Made by a program: the position numbers and the translations under genes. Under the pieces are notes generated by a model that made no database searches, was not told where the DNA came from, and worked only from the letters and a program-made list of their open reading frames with translations. This document shows, piece by piece, positions 33,148 to 43,489 of a stretch of 64,000 nt of DNA (its first letter is position 1; each line of letters opens with the position of its first letter). The DNA comes from Microbacterium esteraromaticum. GTDB taxonomy: Bacteria > Actinomycetota > Actinomycetes > Actinomycetales > Microbacteriaceae. Where the stretch lies: the NCBI RefSeq assembly GCF_016907315.1, contig NZ_JAFBBS010000001.1, forward strand, positions 124,001 through 188,000, written 5' to 3'.

Positions 33148-35386
33148 CGCGGTAGACGTCGTAGACCGCATCGATGCGGCGCACGGCGTTCAGCACGCGA
33201 TCGAGGTGCACGGAGTCACCCATCTCGAACACGAACCGGCTCAGAGCGAGACGCTCATCGGTCGTCGACACCGTCGCAGAGAGGATGTTGACGTGATGCT
33301 CGCTGAGAACTCGCGTGACGTCGGAGAGCAGACCGGAGCGGTCGAGTGCCTCGACCTGGATCTGCACGCGGAAGACGCTCTTGGTCGTGGGAGCCCACTC
33401 GACCTCGATGAACCTCTCGGGATCGGAACCCAGCGCCTTCACGTTCACGCAGTCCTGGCGGTGCACCGAGACCCCGCTCCCGCGGGTGACGAACCCGACG
33501 ATGGGGTCACCGGGCACCGGCGTGCAGCAGCGTGCGAGCTTCACCAGGATGTCGGAGGCACCACGCACCAGCACACCCGAGTCGCTCGTGCGCGGCTCGC
33601 GAGCGGGTGCCTGACCCGGGAGCTGGATCGCTCCGGTGCTCGTGTCCTCGTCGGCGGCGACAAGCGCAGTGACCTTCTCGAGCACCGACTGGGTCGAGAC
33701 GTGCCCCTCGCCCACAGCGGCGTACAGACCTGAGACGTCCTCGTAGCGCAGCTGACGAGCCACCTCGGCGAACGACTCCTGGTTCATCAGGCGCTGCAGA
33801 GGGAGGTTCTGCTTGCGCATGGCGCGAGCGATCGCCTCCTTGCCCTGCTCGATGGCTTCTTCGCGACGCTCCTTGGTGAACCACCCGCGAATCTTGTTGC
33901 GCGCCCGGGTGCTCTTCACGAAGGTCAGCCAGTCCTGGCTGGGTCCGGCATCGGGGTTCTTCGAGGTGAACACCTCGACGACGTCGCCGCTCTTCAGCTC
34001 GGTCTCCAGCGGCACGAGACGCCCGTTGACCTTGGCGCCCATCGTGCGGTGACCGATCTCGGTGTGCACCGCGTAGGCGAAGTCGACCGTTGTGGCCCCG
34101 GCAGGCAGACCGACGACCCGTCCCTTCGGGGTGAAGACGTACACCTCCTTCGCACCGATCTCGAAGCGCAGGGAGTCCAGGAACTCGCTGGGGTCGGCCG
34201 TCTCGGCCTGCCAGTCGGAGATGTGCGCGAGCCACGCCATGTCGGCGTCGGCGGCCTTCGCATCCACCTTGCCGCCGTTCATCCGCTCCTTGTACATCCA
34301 GTGGGCCGCGACACCGAACTCGGCCTGCTGATGCATCTCGTGGGTGCGGATCTGGATCTCGACCGTGCGGCCGGATGGACCGATGACGGTCGTGTGCAGC
34401 GACTGGTAGAGATTGAACTTCGGCGTCGCGATGTAGTCCTTGAAGCGACCGGGCAGTGGAGTCCAACGGGAGTGGATGGCTCCGAGTACGGCGTAGCAGT
34501 CGCGCACGGAGTTCACGAGCACGCGGATGCCGATGAGGTCGTAGATGTCATCGAACTCGCGTCCGCGGACGACCATCTTCTGGTACACCGAGTACAGCTG
34601 CTTCGGGCGACCCACGACCTTGCCGCGGATGCGAAGCTCGCGCAGGTCTTCGTTGATCGACTCGACGACGTTCTGCAGGTACTTCTCGCGCTGCGGCGTG
34701 CGCTGGGCGATCAGGCTGTTGATCTCGGCGTAGATCTTGGGGTGCAGCACCGCGAACGAGAGATCCTCGAGCTCGGACTTGATCGTCTGGATACCCAGGC
34801 GGTGCGCGAGCGGCGCGTAGATCTCGAGGGTCTCCTTGGCCTTCCGTGCGGACTTCTCGGGAGGCACGAATCCCCACGTGCGAGCGTTGTGCAGGCGGTC
34901 GGCGAGCTTGATCAGGAGCACCCTGATGTCCTTCGACATCGCCACGATCATCTTGCGGACCGTCTCGGCCTGCGCACTCTCGCCGTACTTGACCTTGTCG
35001 AGCTTGGTCACGCCGTCGACGAGCATGGCGACCTCGTCGCCGAACTCGGCCGTCAGCTCGGTGAGTGCGTAGCCGGTGTCCTCCACCGTGTCATGCAGCA
35101 GGGCCGCTGCGATCGCGCGCGGGCCGAGACCGAGCTCGGCGAGGATCTGCGCGACGGCGAGCGGGTGCGTGATGTACGGTTCACCGCTCTGGCGGAACTG
35201 GCCCTCGTGCTTCTCTCTCGCGACACGGTACGCGCGCTCGATGATGGGCAGATCACCTCGAGGGTGATTGGCACGGACCGTGCGGATGAGGTTGTCGAGA
35301 TCGTTGACCCTGGGCGCGCGAGAGAAGATGCGCGGCACCAGCCGGCGCAGGCTCGACACCTGCGATGTGGTCTGCGAATCCGCCAT
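33134..35386 (-). CDS. relA: Bifunctional (p)ppGpp synthetase/hydrolase (Rsh)
   Basis: 750 residues. The hydrolase HD site is intact: H98-D99 in LLHDTVEDT. The synthetase domain includes the substrate loop [20 protein letters not shown] and [20 protein letters not shown]. The TGS domain ([22 protein letters not shown]) and C-terminal ACT domain ([19 protein letters not shown]) follow. It sets the stringent response level. A GGAGCAGGAT ribosome site precedes the ATG. Downstream of secF on the same strand, as is typical in actinobacteria. Confidence 0.96.
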   Translation of the reverse strand: MADSQTTSQVSSLRRLVPRIFSRAPRVNDLDNLIRTVRANHPRGDLPIIERAYRVAREKHEGQFRQSGEPYITHPLAVAQILAELGLGPRAIAAALLHDTVEDTGYALTELTAEFGDEVAMLVDGVTKLDKVKYGESAQAETVRKMIVAMSKDIRVLLIKLADRLHNARTWGFVPPEKSARKAKETLEIYAPLAHRLGIQTIKSELEDLSFAVLHPKIYAEINSLIAQRTPQREKYLQNVVESINEDLRELRIRGKVVGRPKQLYSVYQKMVVRGREFDDIYDLIGIRVLVNSVRDCYAVLGAIHSRWTPLPGRFKDYIATPKFNLYQSLHTTVIGPSGRTVEIQIRTHEMHQQAEFGVAAHWMYKERMNGGKVDAKAADADMAWLAHISDWQAETADPSEFLDSLRFEIGAKEVYVFTPKGRVVGLPAGATTVDFAYAVHTEIGHRTMGAKVNGRLVPLETELKSGDVVEVFTSKNPDAGPSQDWLTFVKSTRARNKIRGWFTKERREEAIEQGKEAIARAMRKQNLPLQRLMNQESFAEVARQLRYEDVSGLYAAVGEGHVSTQSVLEKVTALVAADEDTSTGAIQLPGQAPAREPRTSDSGVLVRGASDILVKLARCCTPVPGDPIVGFVTRGSGVSVHRQDCVNVKALGSDPERFIEVEWAPTTKSVFRVQIQVEALDRSGLLSDVTRVLSEHHVNILSATVSTTDERLALSRFVFEMGDSVHLDRVLNAVRRIDAVYDVYRVTTS

Positions 35387-35456
35387 ATCCTGCTCCCGTC
35401 CCCGATCAGATCATCCTACGCGGGGCCGGGCGCCTGCCCGACCCCGCGCGGGCCGA

Positions 35457-36446
35457 TCACACCGTTGCGACAGCGCGGTCTCGCGCCTCGTGCACCTTCG
35501 CGTCGTGGGCGACGATCGCAGGCTCCTTCTCGCGGAAGAGCGAGTACAGAGGAGCCGCGACGAAGAGCGTCGAGTAGGTCGCGACGATGATGCCGACGAA
35601 GATCGACAGCGAGATGTCGGTGAGCGTCTCCGCGCCGAACCACAGAGAGCCGATGAACAGGATCGCGCCGACTGGCAGGGCCGCGACGACCGAGGTGTTG
35701 ATCGAGCGGATCAGCGTCTGGTTCACCGCGAGGTTGACGGACTCGCCGAACGTGCGAGTCGTCTGATTGACGTCCTCGGTGGTGTTCTCGCGGATCTTGT
35801 CGAACACGACCGTGGTGTCGTACAGCGAGTACGCGAGGATCGTGAGGAATCCGATCACCGCCGCAGGCGAGATCTCGAAGCCGGCCAGCGCGTACACGCC
35901 CACGGTGATGAGCAGCACGTCGAGCAGACCGATGATGGCGGCTGCCGACATCTTCCACGTGCGGAAGTAGATGGCCAGGATGAGGAACGTCAGCGCGAGG
36001 AAGATCGCGAGGCCCCACAGCGACTGCCGCGTGACGTTCTCGCCCCAGGCGGGGCCGATGAACGAGTCGGTGATCTCGTCGGCCTTGACGTCGTACGCCT
36101 CGGAGAGGGCCGCCTTGACCTCCTGCGTCTCGTCCGGGGTCATCTGGTCGGTCTGCACCCGCACGTCGCGGTCGTTGACCGTAACGACCTTGGCTGCGGC
36201 GTCGGGCACGACCGAGCGCACGGCGTCGGTCGCCAGGCTCTGGTCGGTCGATGACGGCGCGAGCACGACGAACTGCGAGCCGCCGGTGAACTCGATCGAG
36301 AACTGCACGGGACGGATCAGGGGCACGAGGGCCGAGCCGACCACGAGCAGGATGGCGATGATGAACCACAGACGACGCTTCCCCACGAAGGGGAACGAGG
36401 TCTTGCCCGAGTAGAGGTTGTTGCCGAACTCATTCATGGAGAACAT
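35457..36446 (-). CDS. secF: Protein translocase subunit SecF
   Basis: 329 residues, six transmembrane helices with a first periplasmic loop. Works with SecD to pull exported proteins using the proton gradient. Signature IEFTGGSQFVV (first loop start), AGFEISPAAVIGFLTILAYSLYDT and NQTLIRSINTSVVAALP. The start overlaps the secD stop by one base (TGATG). A second Met at residue 4 is a possible alternative start. Confidence 0.94.
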   Translation of the reverse strand: MFSMNEFGNNLYSGKTSFPFVGKRRLWFIIAILLVVGSALVPLIRPVQFSIEFTGGSQFVVLAPSSTDQSLATDAVRSVVPDAAAKVVTVNDRDVRVQTDQMTPDETQEVKAALSEAYDVKADEITDSFIGPAWGENVTRQSLWGLAIFLALTFLILAIYFRTWKMSAAAIIGLLDVLLITVGVYALAGFEISPAAVIGFLTILAYSLYDTTVVFDKIRENTTEDVNQTTRTFGESVNLAVNQTLIRSINTSVVAALPVGAILFIGSLWFGAETLTDISLSIFVGIIVATYSTLFVAAPLYSLFREKEPAIVAHDAKVHEARDRAVATV

Positions 36447-38182
36447 CAGGCGTCGGAGTCCTTTCCGGCATCCTTGGATCCTGCGAGCGCCTCTGCGCGC
36501 TTGCGCTCGGCGATGGTCTGTCGCTTCTCGGCCTCACCGCGCGCTCCCTTATTCCGCGCAGCGCGTCCGGAAGAACCGGTGCGCACGTCGCGGAACTGTG
36601 CGCGCCCGCGGTAGACCGCGCCGAGCGCCTCGGGGTCGAGACCAGACAGCTTGTGCCCGCCGCCGAAGAAGCGCGTCCGCGCCAGCAGCTGCATCACGGG
36701 GTGCGTGAAGATCACGAAGATGAACACGTCGATGAGAGTCGTGAGACCGAGGGTGAATGCGAAGCCCTTGACCGTCGCATCGGCCAGCACATAGAGCACG
36801 ACCGCCGCGAGCACGTTGATCGACTTGGAGATGTAGATCGTGCGCTTGGCGCGACCCCAGCCGTCCTCGACGGCCGCGACGATCGACTTGCCGTCTCGCA
36901 GCTCGTCTCTGATCCTCTCGAAGTAGACGATGAACGAGTCGGCCGTGAAGCCGATCGAGACGATCAGACCGGCCACACCGGCGAGAGAGAGCCGGAAGCC
37001 CATCCGCCAGGCGAGGATCGCGATGATGATGTAGGTCAGCACGCCCATTACGGCGATGGATGCCATGATCACCCAGCCGAGCGCCCGGTATGTGATCAGC
37101 GAGTACAGCGCGACCAGGCCGAGACCGATCAGACCCGTGATGAGTCCGATCTGCAGCTGCTGCGATCCGAGGGTCGCTGAGATCGTGTCGGAGCTCTCGA
37201 CGGTGAAGCTGAGCGGCAGCGCTCCGTAGCGCAGCTGGTCGGCCAGGGCCTTCGCGCTCTCCTGCGTGAAGTTGCCCGAGATGCTCGGCTTGCCGTTGAG
37301 GATGACGGCCTGCATGGTCGGTGCGGAGAGCACCTTGCCGTCGAGCACGAATGCGAACTGATCGCGCGGGGCCTGGTTGGCCAGGCGGTTGGCGTTGAGA
37401 CGCTGGCTGACATCGCCGAAGATCTCGGTGCCCTTGGAGTCGAACTCGAGGTTGACGGTCCAGCGCCCGCTCTGCTGCTCTCGCCCGGCTGTGGCGTCGT
37501 CGATCACGGTGCCGTCGAGCTCGACCGGTCCGAGCAGGTACTTGGCGCTGCCGTTCTCCTCGCACGCGATGAGGGGCCTGTCTTCGGCCGTGCTCGCATC
37601 GACCTCGGCGGAGCAGTCGTACGACTGCAGCGCCGCGATCTGCTTCTCGGTGGCCCAGCTCGGGTCCGATTTGTCGGTCGGTGACGGCGAGGGCTCGTCG
37701 TTCATCGTCTCGGCCGGAGTCGGGTAGGGCGTCTCCTTACCGTCCTCACCCGCGAACGAGGTCGCGGGGTCCGTGGCCAGGATCACCGGTCGCAGCTCGA
37801 GCTTGGCGCTGGCCTGGATGCGATCACGGGTCGCCTGATCGGCGACACCGGGGATCTGGACGACGATGTTGCGGCCGCCCTCCGTCGTGATGTCAGCCTC
37901 GGCGACACCCGAGGCGTCGACACGCTGGCGGATGATCGCGGCAGCCTGGTTCAGCTGATCCTCAGTCGGTGCAGCACCGTCCGGCGACTCCGCGCCCAGG
38001 ATGATCTGCGTTCCGCCCTGCAGGTCGAGGGCCAGCTCCGGAGCCCAGGAGCTCGCAGGCTTGCCAGCGTCGGTCTTGAAGACGTAGACGCCGAGGGCGT
38101 TGATGCCGAACAGCACTGCGGTGACGATGAGCAGGCCGAGGAGGACTCGCCAGGCGTGGCGAGTCGGAGATGTGGATGCCAC
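36446..38182 (-). CDS. secD: Protein translocase subunit SecD
   Basis: 578 residues. N-terminal transmembrane helix, large periplasmic region (LDLQGGTQIIL, then IIRQRVDASGVAEADI and ELRPVILA), followed by five membrane helices with GVAGLIVSIGFTADSFIVYF and ERIRDELR. A low-complexity charged insertion (about residues 160-175) and a basic C-terminal tail are typical of actinobacterial SecD. It follows yajC after 38 bases. Confidence 0.95.
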   Translation of the reverse strand: MASTSPTRHAWRVLLGLLIVTAVLFGINALGVYVFKTDAGKPASSWAPELALDLQGGTQIILGAESPDGAAPTEDQLNQAAAIIRQRVDASGVAEADITTEGGRNIVVQIPGVADQATRDRIQASAKLELRPVILATDPATSFAGEDGKETPYPTPAETMNDEPSPSPTDKSDPSWATEKQIAALQSYDCSAEVDASTAEDRPLIACEENGSAKYLLGPVELDGTVIDDATAGREQQSGRWTVNLEFDSKGTEIFGDVSQRLNANRLANQAPRDQFAFVLDGKVLSAPTMQAVILNGKPSISGNFTQESAKALADQLRYGALPLSFTVESSDTISATLGSQQLQIGLITGLIGLGLVALYSLITYRALGWVIMASIAVMGVLTYIIIAILAWRMGFRLSLAGVAGLIVSIGFTADSFIVYFERIRDELRDGKSIVAAVEDGWGRAKRTIYISKSINVLAAVVLYVLADATVKGFAFTLGLTTLIDVFIFVIFTHPVMQLLARTRFFGGGHKLSGLDPEALGAVYRGRAQFRDVRTGSSGRAARNKGARGEAEKRQTIAERKRAEALAGSKDAGKDSDA

Positions 38183-38220
38183 TGAGTTCCGCTTTCGAGT
38201 GGGGGTGCCGTGCCGGCGAG

Positions 38221-38643
38221 TCAGTTCTCGTCGTTGCGCTCGAGGCGCGCCTTGGTCTCTTCCGGCGTCTCGACCTTGATCGACTCGATGCCGTCGGTCT
38301 TGTCCTGCGCAGGAGCGTCTGCAGCCGGCGCGACGACGTCAGCAGATGCCACGTCGGTCTGCTCGTTCTCGTCGACGAGACGGAGGATGGCCTGGCTGTG
38401 CACCTCGATGACGACGCCGGGGGCGATCTCGATCTGGGCGGGCTTGTCGAGGTCGACCGGGTCGTACGAGACCACGGTGCCGTAGAGGCCGCCCTGAAGC
38501 AGCACCTTGACACCCGGAACCGTCTTGGCTGCCTTCTCCTCCTGCTGCTCCTTCATCATCTTCTGACGCTTGCGGGTGTTCACGAACATGAACACGAGCA
38601 TCACGCCGAGAAGGCCGAAGAGCATGAGGGACATGGGATCCAT
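38221..38643 (-). CDS. yajC: YajC family preprotein translocase subunit
   Basis: 140 residues from the ATG at 38643. One N-terminal helix (SLMLFGLLGVMLVFMFV), a basic RKRQKMMKEQQ segment, then the YajC beta domain PGVKVLLQGGLYGTVVSYD and an acidic tail. First gene of yajC-secD-secF. AAAGG lies upstream of the start. Confidence 0.93.
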   Translation of the reverse strand: MDPMSLMLFGLLGVMLVFMFVNTRKRQKMMKEQQEEKAAKTVPGVKVLLQGGLYGTVVSYDPVDLDKPAQIEIAPGVVIEVHSQAILRLVDENEQTDVASADVVAPAADAPAQDKTDGIESIKVETPEETKARLERNDEN

Positions 38644-38707
38644 AGAGATGGGCCTTTCAAGGAGCGCACGCCGATGAGCGCACAAGGGTTCAGGGAGGCT
38701 TCAGCGA

Positions 38708-39739
38708 TTATAGGTCATCGAACAATGCCACACCGTCGGGGTGGGCGATGCCGAGGTGGCGGTAGGCGTCGGGCATGGCGATGCGCCCTCGAGGGGTGCG
38801 ACCGAGGAATCCGATCCGCACGAGGTAGGGCTCGACGACGCTCTCGACCGTCTCAGCCTCCTCGCCCACGGCGACGGCCAGCGTGCTCAGCCCCACCGGC
38901 CCACCGCGGAAACGGCGCACCAGCGCATCGAGCACTGCCCGGTCGAGACGGTCCAGTCCGATGGCGTCGACGTCGTAGAGATCGAGAGCGGCTCGGACGT
39001 CGGAGATCGACGCGGAGCGGCCGCCGCCGTGCACCAGCGCGTAGTCGCGCACACGGCGCAGCAGCCGGTTCGCGATGCGGGGCGTGCCCCGCGATCGCCG
39101 GGCGATCTCACTGAGCGAATCGTCGGGCAGACGCACGCCGAGCACATTCGACGACCGGGCGATCACGCGCTCGAGGTCATCGTCGTCATAGAACTCGAGA
39201 TGGCCGGTGAAGCCGAAGCGGTCGCGCAGCGGGTTGGGCAGCAGCCCGGACCGCGTCGTCGCGCCCACCAGGGTGAACGGCGCGAGTTCGAGCGGGATGC
39301 TGGTGGCGCCGGCACCCTTGCCGACCATGATGTCTATGCGGAAGTCCTCCATCGCCAGGTACAGCATCTCCTCGGCGGAGCGGGCCATGCGATGGATCTC
39401 GTCGATGAAGAGCACCTCGCCAGGAGTGAGGCTGGACAGCAGGGCTGCGAGGTCTCCGGCGTGCTGGATCGCAGGTCCGCTCGAGAGCCGCAGAGGGCGC
39501 CCGCTCTCGTGGGCGACGATCATGGCGAGGGTGGTCTTGCCGAGGCCGGGGGGACCCGCGAGCAGGATGTGATCGGCAGGGCGCTCCTGGATGCGCGCAG
39601 CCTCGAGCAGCAGCTGAAGCTGACCGCGCACCTTGGGCTGACCGACGAACTCGTCGAGGCTGCTGGGGCGCAGGGCACCCTCGATCGCGAGCTCGGTGTC
39701 GTCGAGCGCTTCGGCGGCGTCGCGCGAGCCGTCAGCCAC
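38708..39739 (-). CDS. ruvB: Holliday-junction DNA helicase RuvB
   Basis: 343 residues from a GTG that overlaps the ruvA stop by 8 bases (GTGGCTGA). AAA+ motor for branch migration. Walker [14 protein letters not shown], Walker B LFIDEIHR, sensor [18 protein letters not shown], and the C-terminal winged helix [11 protein letters not shown]. Upstream in-frame sequence overlaps ruvA and was not included. Confidence 0.96.
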   Translation of the reverse strand: MADGSRDAAEALDDTELAIEGALRPSSLDEFVGQPKVRGQLQLLLEAARIQERPADHILLAGPPGLGKTTLAMIVAHESGRPLRLSSGPAIQHAGDLAALLSSLTPGEVLFIDEIHRMARSAEEMLYLAMEDFRIDIMVGKGAGATSIPLELAPFTLVGATTRSGLLPNPLRDRFGFTGHLEFYDDDDLERVIARSSNVLGVRLPDDSLSEIARRSRGTPRIANRLLRRVRDYALVHGGGRSASISDVRAALDLYDVDAIGLDRLDRAVLDALVRRFRGGPVGLSTLAVAVGEEAETVESVVEPYLVRIGFLGRTPRGRIAMPDAYRHLGIAHPDGVALFDDL

Positions 39740-40340
39740 GCTTGGCTCCTGGTCCCATGGCGGCGAGCGTGCGGCGCAGCAGCGCGGGCACCGACTCGCG
39801 CTCAGCGTCGGTGGCGTCCTCAGCCGACTGCGCTGCGGCCTCGGCCGCGACCTTCTCCGACCATCCGAGTCCGACCAGGGCTGCGGCGACCTGCTCGACG
39901 GTGGCCGTCGCGGGTGCCCCTGCCGGAGCCGACGCCACCCGGGGCTGAACCTTGCCAGCAAGCTGCACGACGATCAGCTTCGCGGTCTTCGGCCCGATCC
40001 CCGAGACGCGACGGAACGGCGCATCGTCCTCCGCGGTCACCGCTTCGGCGATCTGGTCGACCGTGAGGTGCGAGAGCACCCCGAGGGCCGACTTCGGGCC
40101 GACGCCAGTGACGCTGAGCAGCTGGCCGAAGATCTCGAGTTCGTCCCGATCGCTGAAGCCGAACAGCGTGAGCGCGTCTTCCCGGACGATCAGGCTCGTG
40201 TGCAGCCGGAGCTGCTCCCCCACGACGGCCGTGTGCGCGACGTCGCCCGGCACGAACACCGAGAACCCGACCCCGCCGGTCTCGATGACGACGTGCGTGG
40301 AGTCAGCGTGCAGCACAGTGCCGCGCAGGGACGAGATCAT
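39732..40340 (-). CDS. ruvA: Holliday-junction binding protein RuvA
   Basis: 202 residues. OB fold at the N-terminus ([20 protein letters not shown]), two helix-hairpin-helix motifs ([17 protein letters not shown] and [19 protein letters not shown]), and a C-terminal domain III for RuvB contact. Nine bases after ruvC. Confidence 0.96.
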   Translation of the reverse strand: MISSLRGTVLHADSTHVVIETGGVGFSVFVPGDVAHTAVVGEQLRLHTSLIVREDALTLFGFSDRDELEIFGQLLSVTGVGPKSALGVLSHLTVDQIAEAVTAEDDAPFRRVSGIGPKTAKLIVVQLAGKVQPRVASAPAGAPATATVEQVAAALVGLGWSEKVAAEAAAQSAEDATDAERESVPALLRRTLAAMGPGAKRG

Positions 40341-40349
40341 GCGGCCAGC

Positions 40350-40928
40350 CTATCGGACATATGTTCTAGAGGTGCGGGCGCCGCGCTCGGCCTCAGCCCA
40401 CGCGCGCTGCGCCGGTGTGAGGCCTGCGGCTGCGCCTGCGGGAGCGGCAGCGCCCCGCCAGGCGTGGCAGAGCGCGATCGCGAGGGCATCGGCGGCGTCA
40501 GCGGGCTGCGGTGGGGCGTCCAGCCGGAGAATCCGGGCGATCATCGACTGCACCTGCCGCTTGTCGGCAGAACCGTATCCGGTGACCGCGGCCTTCACCT
40601 CGCTCGGCGTGTGAGTGGCGGCGGGAAGGCCGGCTTCGGCGGCGATGAGCAAGGCCACCCCGGATGCCTGAGCCGTCGCCATCACGGTCTGGACGTTGTG
40701 CTGCGCGAACACCCGCTCCACCGCGACCGCCTGGGGGCCGTGGTCGTCGATCACGGCCCGGATGCCCGCCGCGACGGCGGCGAGGCGCACCGAGAGATCG
40801 GCGTCGACCGGGGTTCGGACGACGCCCACGTGCACGAGGGATGCCCGCCGGGAGCGGTCGACATCGACGATCCCGATCCCGCAGCGGGTGAGGCCGGGGT
40901 CGATGCCGAGGACGCGCAGAGTGCTCAC
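40350..40928 (-). CDS. ruvC: Crossover junction endodeoxyribonuclease RuvC
   Basis: 192 residues. RNase-H-like resolvase with the catalytic Asp in [12 protein letters not shown], the Glu in VERVFAQHN and the C-terminal [12 protein letters not shown] acids. It begins 17 bases after a very strong hairpin (40945-40990) that separates it from yebC, so it probably needs readthrough or a promoter at the hairpin. Confidence 0.96.
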   Translation of the reverse strand: MSTLRVLGIDPGLTRCGIGIVDVDRSRRASLVHVGVVRTPVDADLSVRLAAVAAGIRAVIDDHGPQAVAVERVFAQHNVQTVMATAQASGVALLIAAEAGLPAATHTPSEVKAAVTGYGSADKRQVQSMIARILRLDAPPQPADAADALAIALCHAWRGAAAPAGAAAGLTPAQRAWAEAERGARTSRTYVR

Positions 40929-40944
40929 TCCCCCAGGCTAGGAG

Positions 40945-40990
40945 GTGCACGAAGGCCCCGGGCGCAGGCGCGCCCGGGGCCTTCGTGCAC
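40945..40990 (-). terminator. Strong hairpin between yebC and ruvC
   Basis: Perfect 20-bp stem (GTGCACGAAGGCCCCGGGCG and its complement) with a 6-base loop, 5 bases after the yebC stop. No U-run follows on the minus strand (the ruvC ribosome region AGCCTGG begins). The stem works equally well on either strand. Confidence 0.7.
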
Positions 40991-40995
40991 GGGTA

Positions 40996-41760
40996 CTACT
41001 CCTCGTCGTCGCCTTCGAGCTCGGCCTGCACCTCGGGGGTGAGGTCGAAGTTGGCGAACACGTTCTGCACGTCGTCGCTGTCTTCCAGGGCGTCGATCAG
41101 GCGGAAGACCTTGCGGGCGGTGTCGGCGTCGATCTCGACCTTGAGATTCGGGACGAACTCGACGTCGGCCGAGTCGTAGTCGATGCCGGCTTCCTGCAGG
41201 CTCGTGCGCACGGCCACGAGATCAGTGGCCTCTGCGATCACCTGGAAGCCGTCGCCATGCGCCTCGACCTCTTCAGCGCCCGCCTCGAGCGCCGCCATCA
41301 TCACGTCGTCCTCGGTCGTGCCCTCGGAGCCGACGACGATGACGCCCTTGCGGGTGAAGTTGTAGGCCACCGATCCGGGGTCGGCCAGCGTGCCGCCGTT
41401 GCGGCTGAGCGCGGTCCTCACCTCTGCTGCGGCGCGGTTCTTGTTGTCTGTCAGACACTCGATCATGAGGGCGACCCCGTTGGGTCCGTAGCCTTCGTAC
41501 ATGATCGAGGTGTACTCGACGGCCTCGCCGCCGATGCCGGCACCGCGCTTGACAGCACGGTCGATGTTGTCCTTCGGGACCGACATCTTCTTGGCCTTGA
41601 GAACGGCGTCGAAGAGGGTCGGGTTGCCCGCCTGATCGGGTCCGCCGAGCTTGGCCGCGACCTCGATGTTCTTGATGAGCTTCGCCCACGACTTCGCACG
41701 GCGCGCGTCGATGACGGCCTTCTTGTGCTTGGTCGTAGCCCACTTGGAATGCCCGGACAT
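40996..41760 (-). CDS. yebC: YebC/PmpR-family probable transcriptional regulator or translation factor
   Basis: 254 residues from the ATG at 41760. Starts [21 protein letters not shown], the YebC/TACO1 signature, and contains [11 protein letters not shown] and [18 protein letters not shown]. Acidic C-terminus. The family has been described as a DNA-binding regulator of ruvC-linked genes and, more recently, as a factor for translation of proline stretches; the sequence alone does not decide. Confidence 0.95.
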   Translation of the reverse strand: MSGHSKWATTKHKKAVIDARRAKSWAKLIKNIEVAAKLGGPDQAGNPTLFDAVLKAKKMSVPKDNIDRAVKRGAGIGGEAVEYTSIMYEGYGPNGVALMIECLTDNKNRAAAEVRTALSRNGGTLADPGSVAYNFTRKGVIVVGSEGTTEDDVMMAALEAGAEEVEAHGDGFQVIAEATDLVAVRTSLQEAGIDYDSADVEFVPNLKVEIDADTARKVFRLIDALEDSDDVQNVFANFDLTPEVQAELEGDDEE

Positions 41761-41810
41761 ATGTCTCCGCTCGTCGTCTCCGCCCGAGAGTCGCCTCCAG
41801 GGCGTCGTCC

Positions 41811-41816
41811 ATTCTA
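41811..41816 (-). promoter_or_regulatory. -10 box of yebC
   Basis: TAGAAT on the minus strand, 51 bases before the yebC ATG, in the 118-base gap after pdxT. Confidence 0.45.
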
Positions 41817-41878
41817 TCGAATCGCGGACAGTGCCACCGGCGGTCCGTGGCGAGCTGCGGTGACCAGTGCTCGCGTGG

Positions 41879-42490
41879 CTACAGGCCGACGACCGCCTCC
41901 CGTTCTGCGACGCGCTGCAGGAAGCGCTCGTGGAAGCGCGGTTCTCCCGAGATCTCCGGGTGGAAGCTGATCCCGAGAAGACTTCCCTGTTCGACCGCGA
42001 CGACGCTGCCGTCGTCGAGTGACGCGAGGACGGAGGCATCCGGACCGACGGATTCGACCACCGGACCACGGATGAATGCGGCGTGCACCGGTCGGGGGCC
42101 GAGGCTCGGCACGGCGACAGGGCCTTCAAAGGAGTCAACCTGCCGGCCGAACGCGTTGCGGCGCACGGTGACGTCGAGGCCGCCGAAGGTCTGCTGCCCG
42201 TCGATCGCGTCGACCAGGCGGTCAGCGAGCATGATCAGGCCGGCGCATGTGCCGAACATGGGCATCCCCTCTCTGATCGCTCGGCGGATGGGCTCGGCCA
42301 GCCCGAACATGCGCGTGAGCTTGTCGATCACGCTCGACTCGCCGCCGGGGATGACCAGTCCGGCGACGGTCGCGAGCTCCTCCGGTCGGCGCACCGGTAC
42401 GACATCGGCGCCGAGGCGTCCGAGCATGGCCGTGTGCTCTCGCACATCGCCCTGCAGAGCGAGCACTCCGACGCGCCCGCTGCGGGCCAT
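41879..42490 (-). CDS. pdxT: Pyridoxal 5'-phosphate synthase, glutaminase subunit
   Basis: 203 residues from the second of two ATG codons (42490), which has AGGAG six bases upstream; ATG 42493 or GTG 42508 are alternatives. It supplies ammonia to Pdx[14 protein letters not shown], the PGGESSV loop, nucleophile Cys in [12 protein letters not shown], and [14 protein letters not shown] with the catalytic His/Glu are all present. Unlike the usual pdxS-pdxT pair it is separated from pdxS by a regulator gene. Confidence 0.95.
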   Translation of the reverse strand: MARSGRVGVLALQGDVREHTAMLGRLGADVVPVRRPEELATVAGLVIPGGESSVIDKLTRMFGLAEPIRRAIREGMPMFGTCAGLIMLADRLVDAIDGQQTFGGLDVTVRRNAFGRQVDSFEGPVAVPSLGPRPVHAAFIRGPVVESVGPDASVLASLDDGSVVAVEQGSLLGISFHPEISGEPRFHERFLQRVAEREAVVGL

Positions 42491-42509
42491 CATCGACTCC
42501 TGTGTCACA

Positions 42510-43394
42510 TCAACTCCGTTCGATCGGCAGCCACAATTCGGTGGTCGCGGTGCTGAAGTCGCCGGCGCGATCCAGCACCGCGACGACAGAGGGCCCGGGG
42601 CGCAGGCGCCACGGATTGGAGGGGAACCACTCGGTCGCGGTGGCGGCCCACGTGTCCTGCAGCGCCGCCGGATAGGCGCCCGCCGCCCGGAAGACCGCCC
42701 AGACCCCTCCGTCGACGTCGATCGTGTCCAGGTCGGCCGGCACCGATGTCGTCGCGCTCACCGCGACGCCATGGAGGTAGGTGAGCTCACTGCCCTCGGT
42801 GCTGTCCGGGTCGACGTCGGCGCTCACCTGCAGGATTCCCGACGGCTCGGCATCACCGAGGCTCTTGAGCCGGGCGTGGGCCTCGACGGGCAGCGAAGCG
42901 ATGTGGGCCTGGATATGGGGATTTGCTCCGCTGTGGATCAGCGGCACGCGCGTTGCGTGGCCGATCAGGCGGAAGGCGTCTCGTTCGACGATGCGGACAT
43001 CCATAGGGGTGCTCCCTTCTACGGTCAGGCGGAACCTGAGCTGCGGCTGGCTGCGAAGGGGGCCACCGTCACGGCGGACGACACCATGGGCTACGCCGTG
43101 CACGGCGCGGAATGCGCGACCGAAGGCCTCGGTCGATCCGTAGCCGTAGCGAACCGCGATCGAGAGCAGGTCCTCGTCGCCCACGACGTCCGCCGCCGCC
43201 ACGGTCATACGCCGGCGACGGATGTACTCCGAGACCGGCATGCCCGCGAGCGACGAAAACATGCGCCGCACGTGGTAGCCGGTGGTGCCGGTCGCCGAGG
43301 CGATGCCGTCGATGTCTAGGTCGTCGCCCAGATGCGACTCGATCTCATCGACGAGGTGGTTGAGGATCTCGATCACGGTGGCTCCCTTCGACAT
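42510..43394 (-). CDS. AraC-family regulator with GyrI-like effector domain, inserted between pdxS and pdxT
   Basis: 294 residues from the ATG at 43394 (GGAG upstream). Residues about 1-110 are an AraC double helix-turn-helix: DLDIDGIASATGTTGYHVRR, then SEYIRRRRMTVAAADV and AVRYGYGSTEAFGRAFRA. From about residue 130 the protein matches the GyrI/Rob-type small-molecule-binding domain (MDVRIVERDAFRLIGHAT, then WLPIERS at the end). Its stop lies just upstream of pdxT, and the two are probably translated together. Ligand and targets unknown; control of the pdx genes is inferred only from position. Confidence 0.85.
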   Translation of the reverse strand: MSKGATVIEILNHLVDEIESHLGDDLDIDGIASATGTTGYHVRRMFSSLAGMPVSEYIRRRRMTVAAADVVGDEDLLSIAVRYGYGSTEAFGRAFRAVHGVAHGVVRRDGGPLRSQPQLRFRLTVEGSTPMDVRIVERDAFRLIGHATRVPLIHSGANPHIQAHIASLPVEAHARLKSLGDAEPSGILQVSADVDPDSTEGSELTYLHGVAVSATTSVPADLDTIDVDGGVWAVFRAAGAYPAALQDTWAATATEWFPSNPWRLRPGPSVVAVLDRAGDFSTATTELWLPIERS

Positions 43395-43432
43395 CGAGTC
43401 TCCACCGCGTGCGACGTCACGCACCCGACGAT

Positions 43433-43462
43433 CGGGGTCCGATCCTGTCGGATCCGACCCCG
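43433..43462 (-). terminator. Hairpin after pdxS
   Basis: Stem of 7 bp, one C-C mismatch and 5 bp (CGGGGTC...GATCC / GGATC...GACCCCG) with a 4-base loop, 28 bases after the pdxS stop. No U-tract. It could lower expression of the regulator and pdxT relative to pdxS. Confidence 0.45.
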
Positions 43463-43489
43463 ACGCCATGTGTCCGTCCGGTGAAGGCC

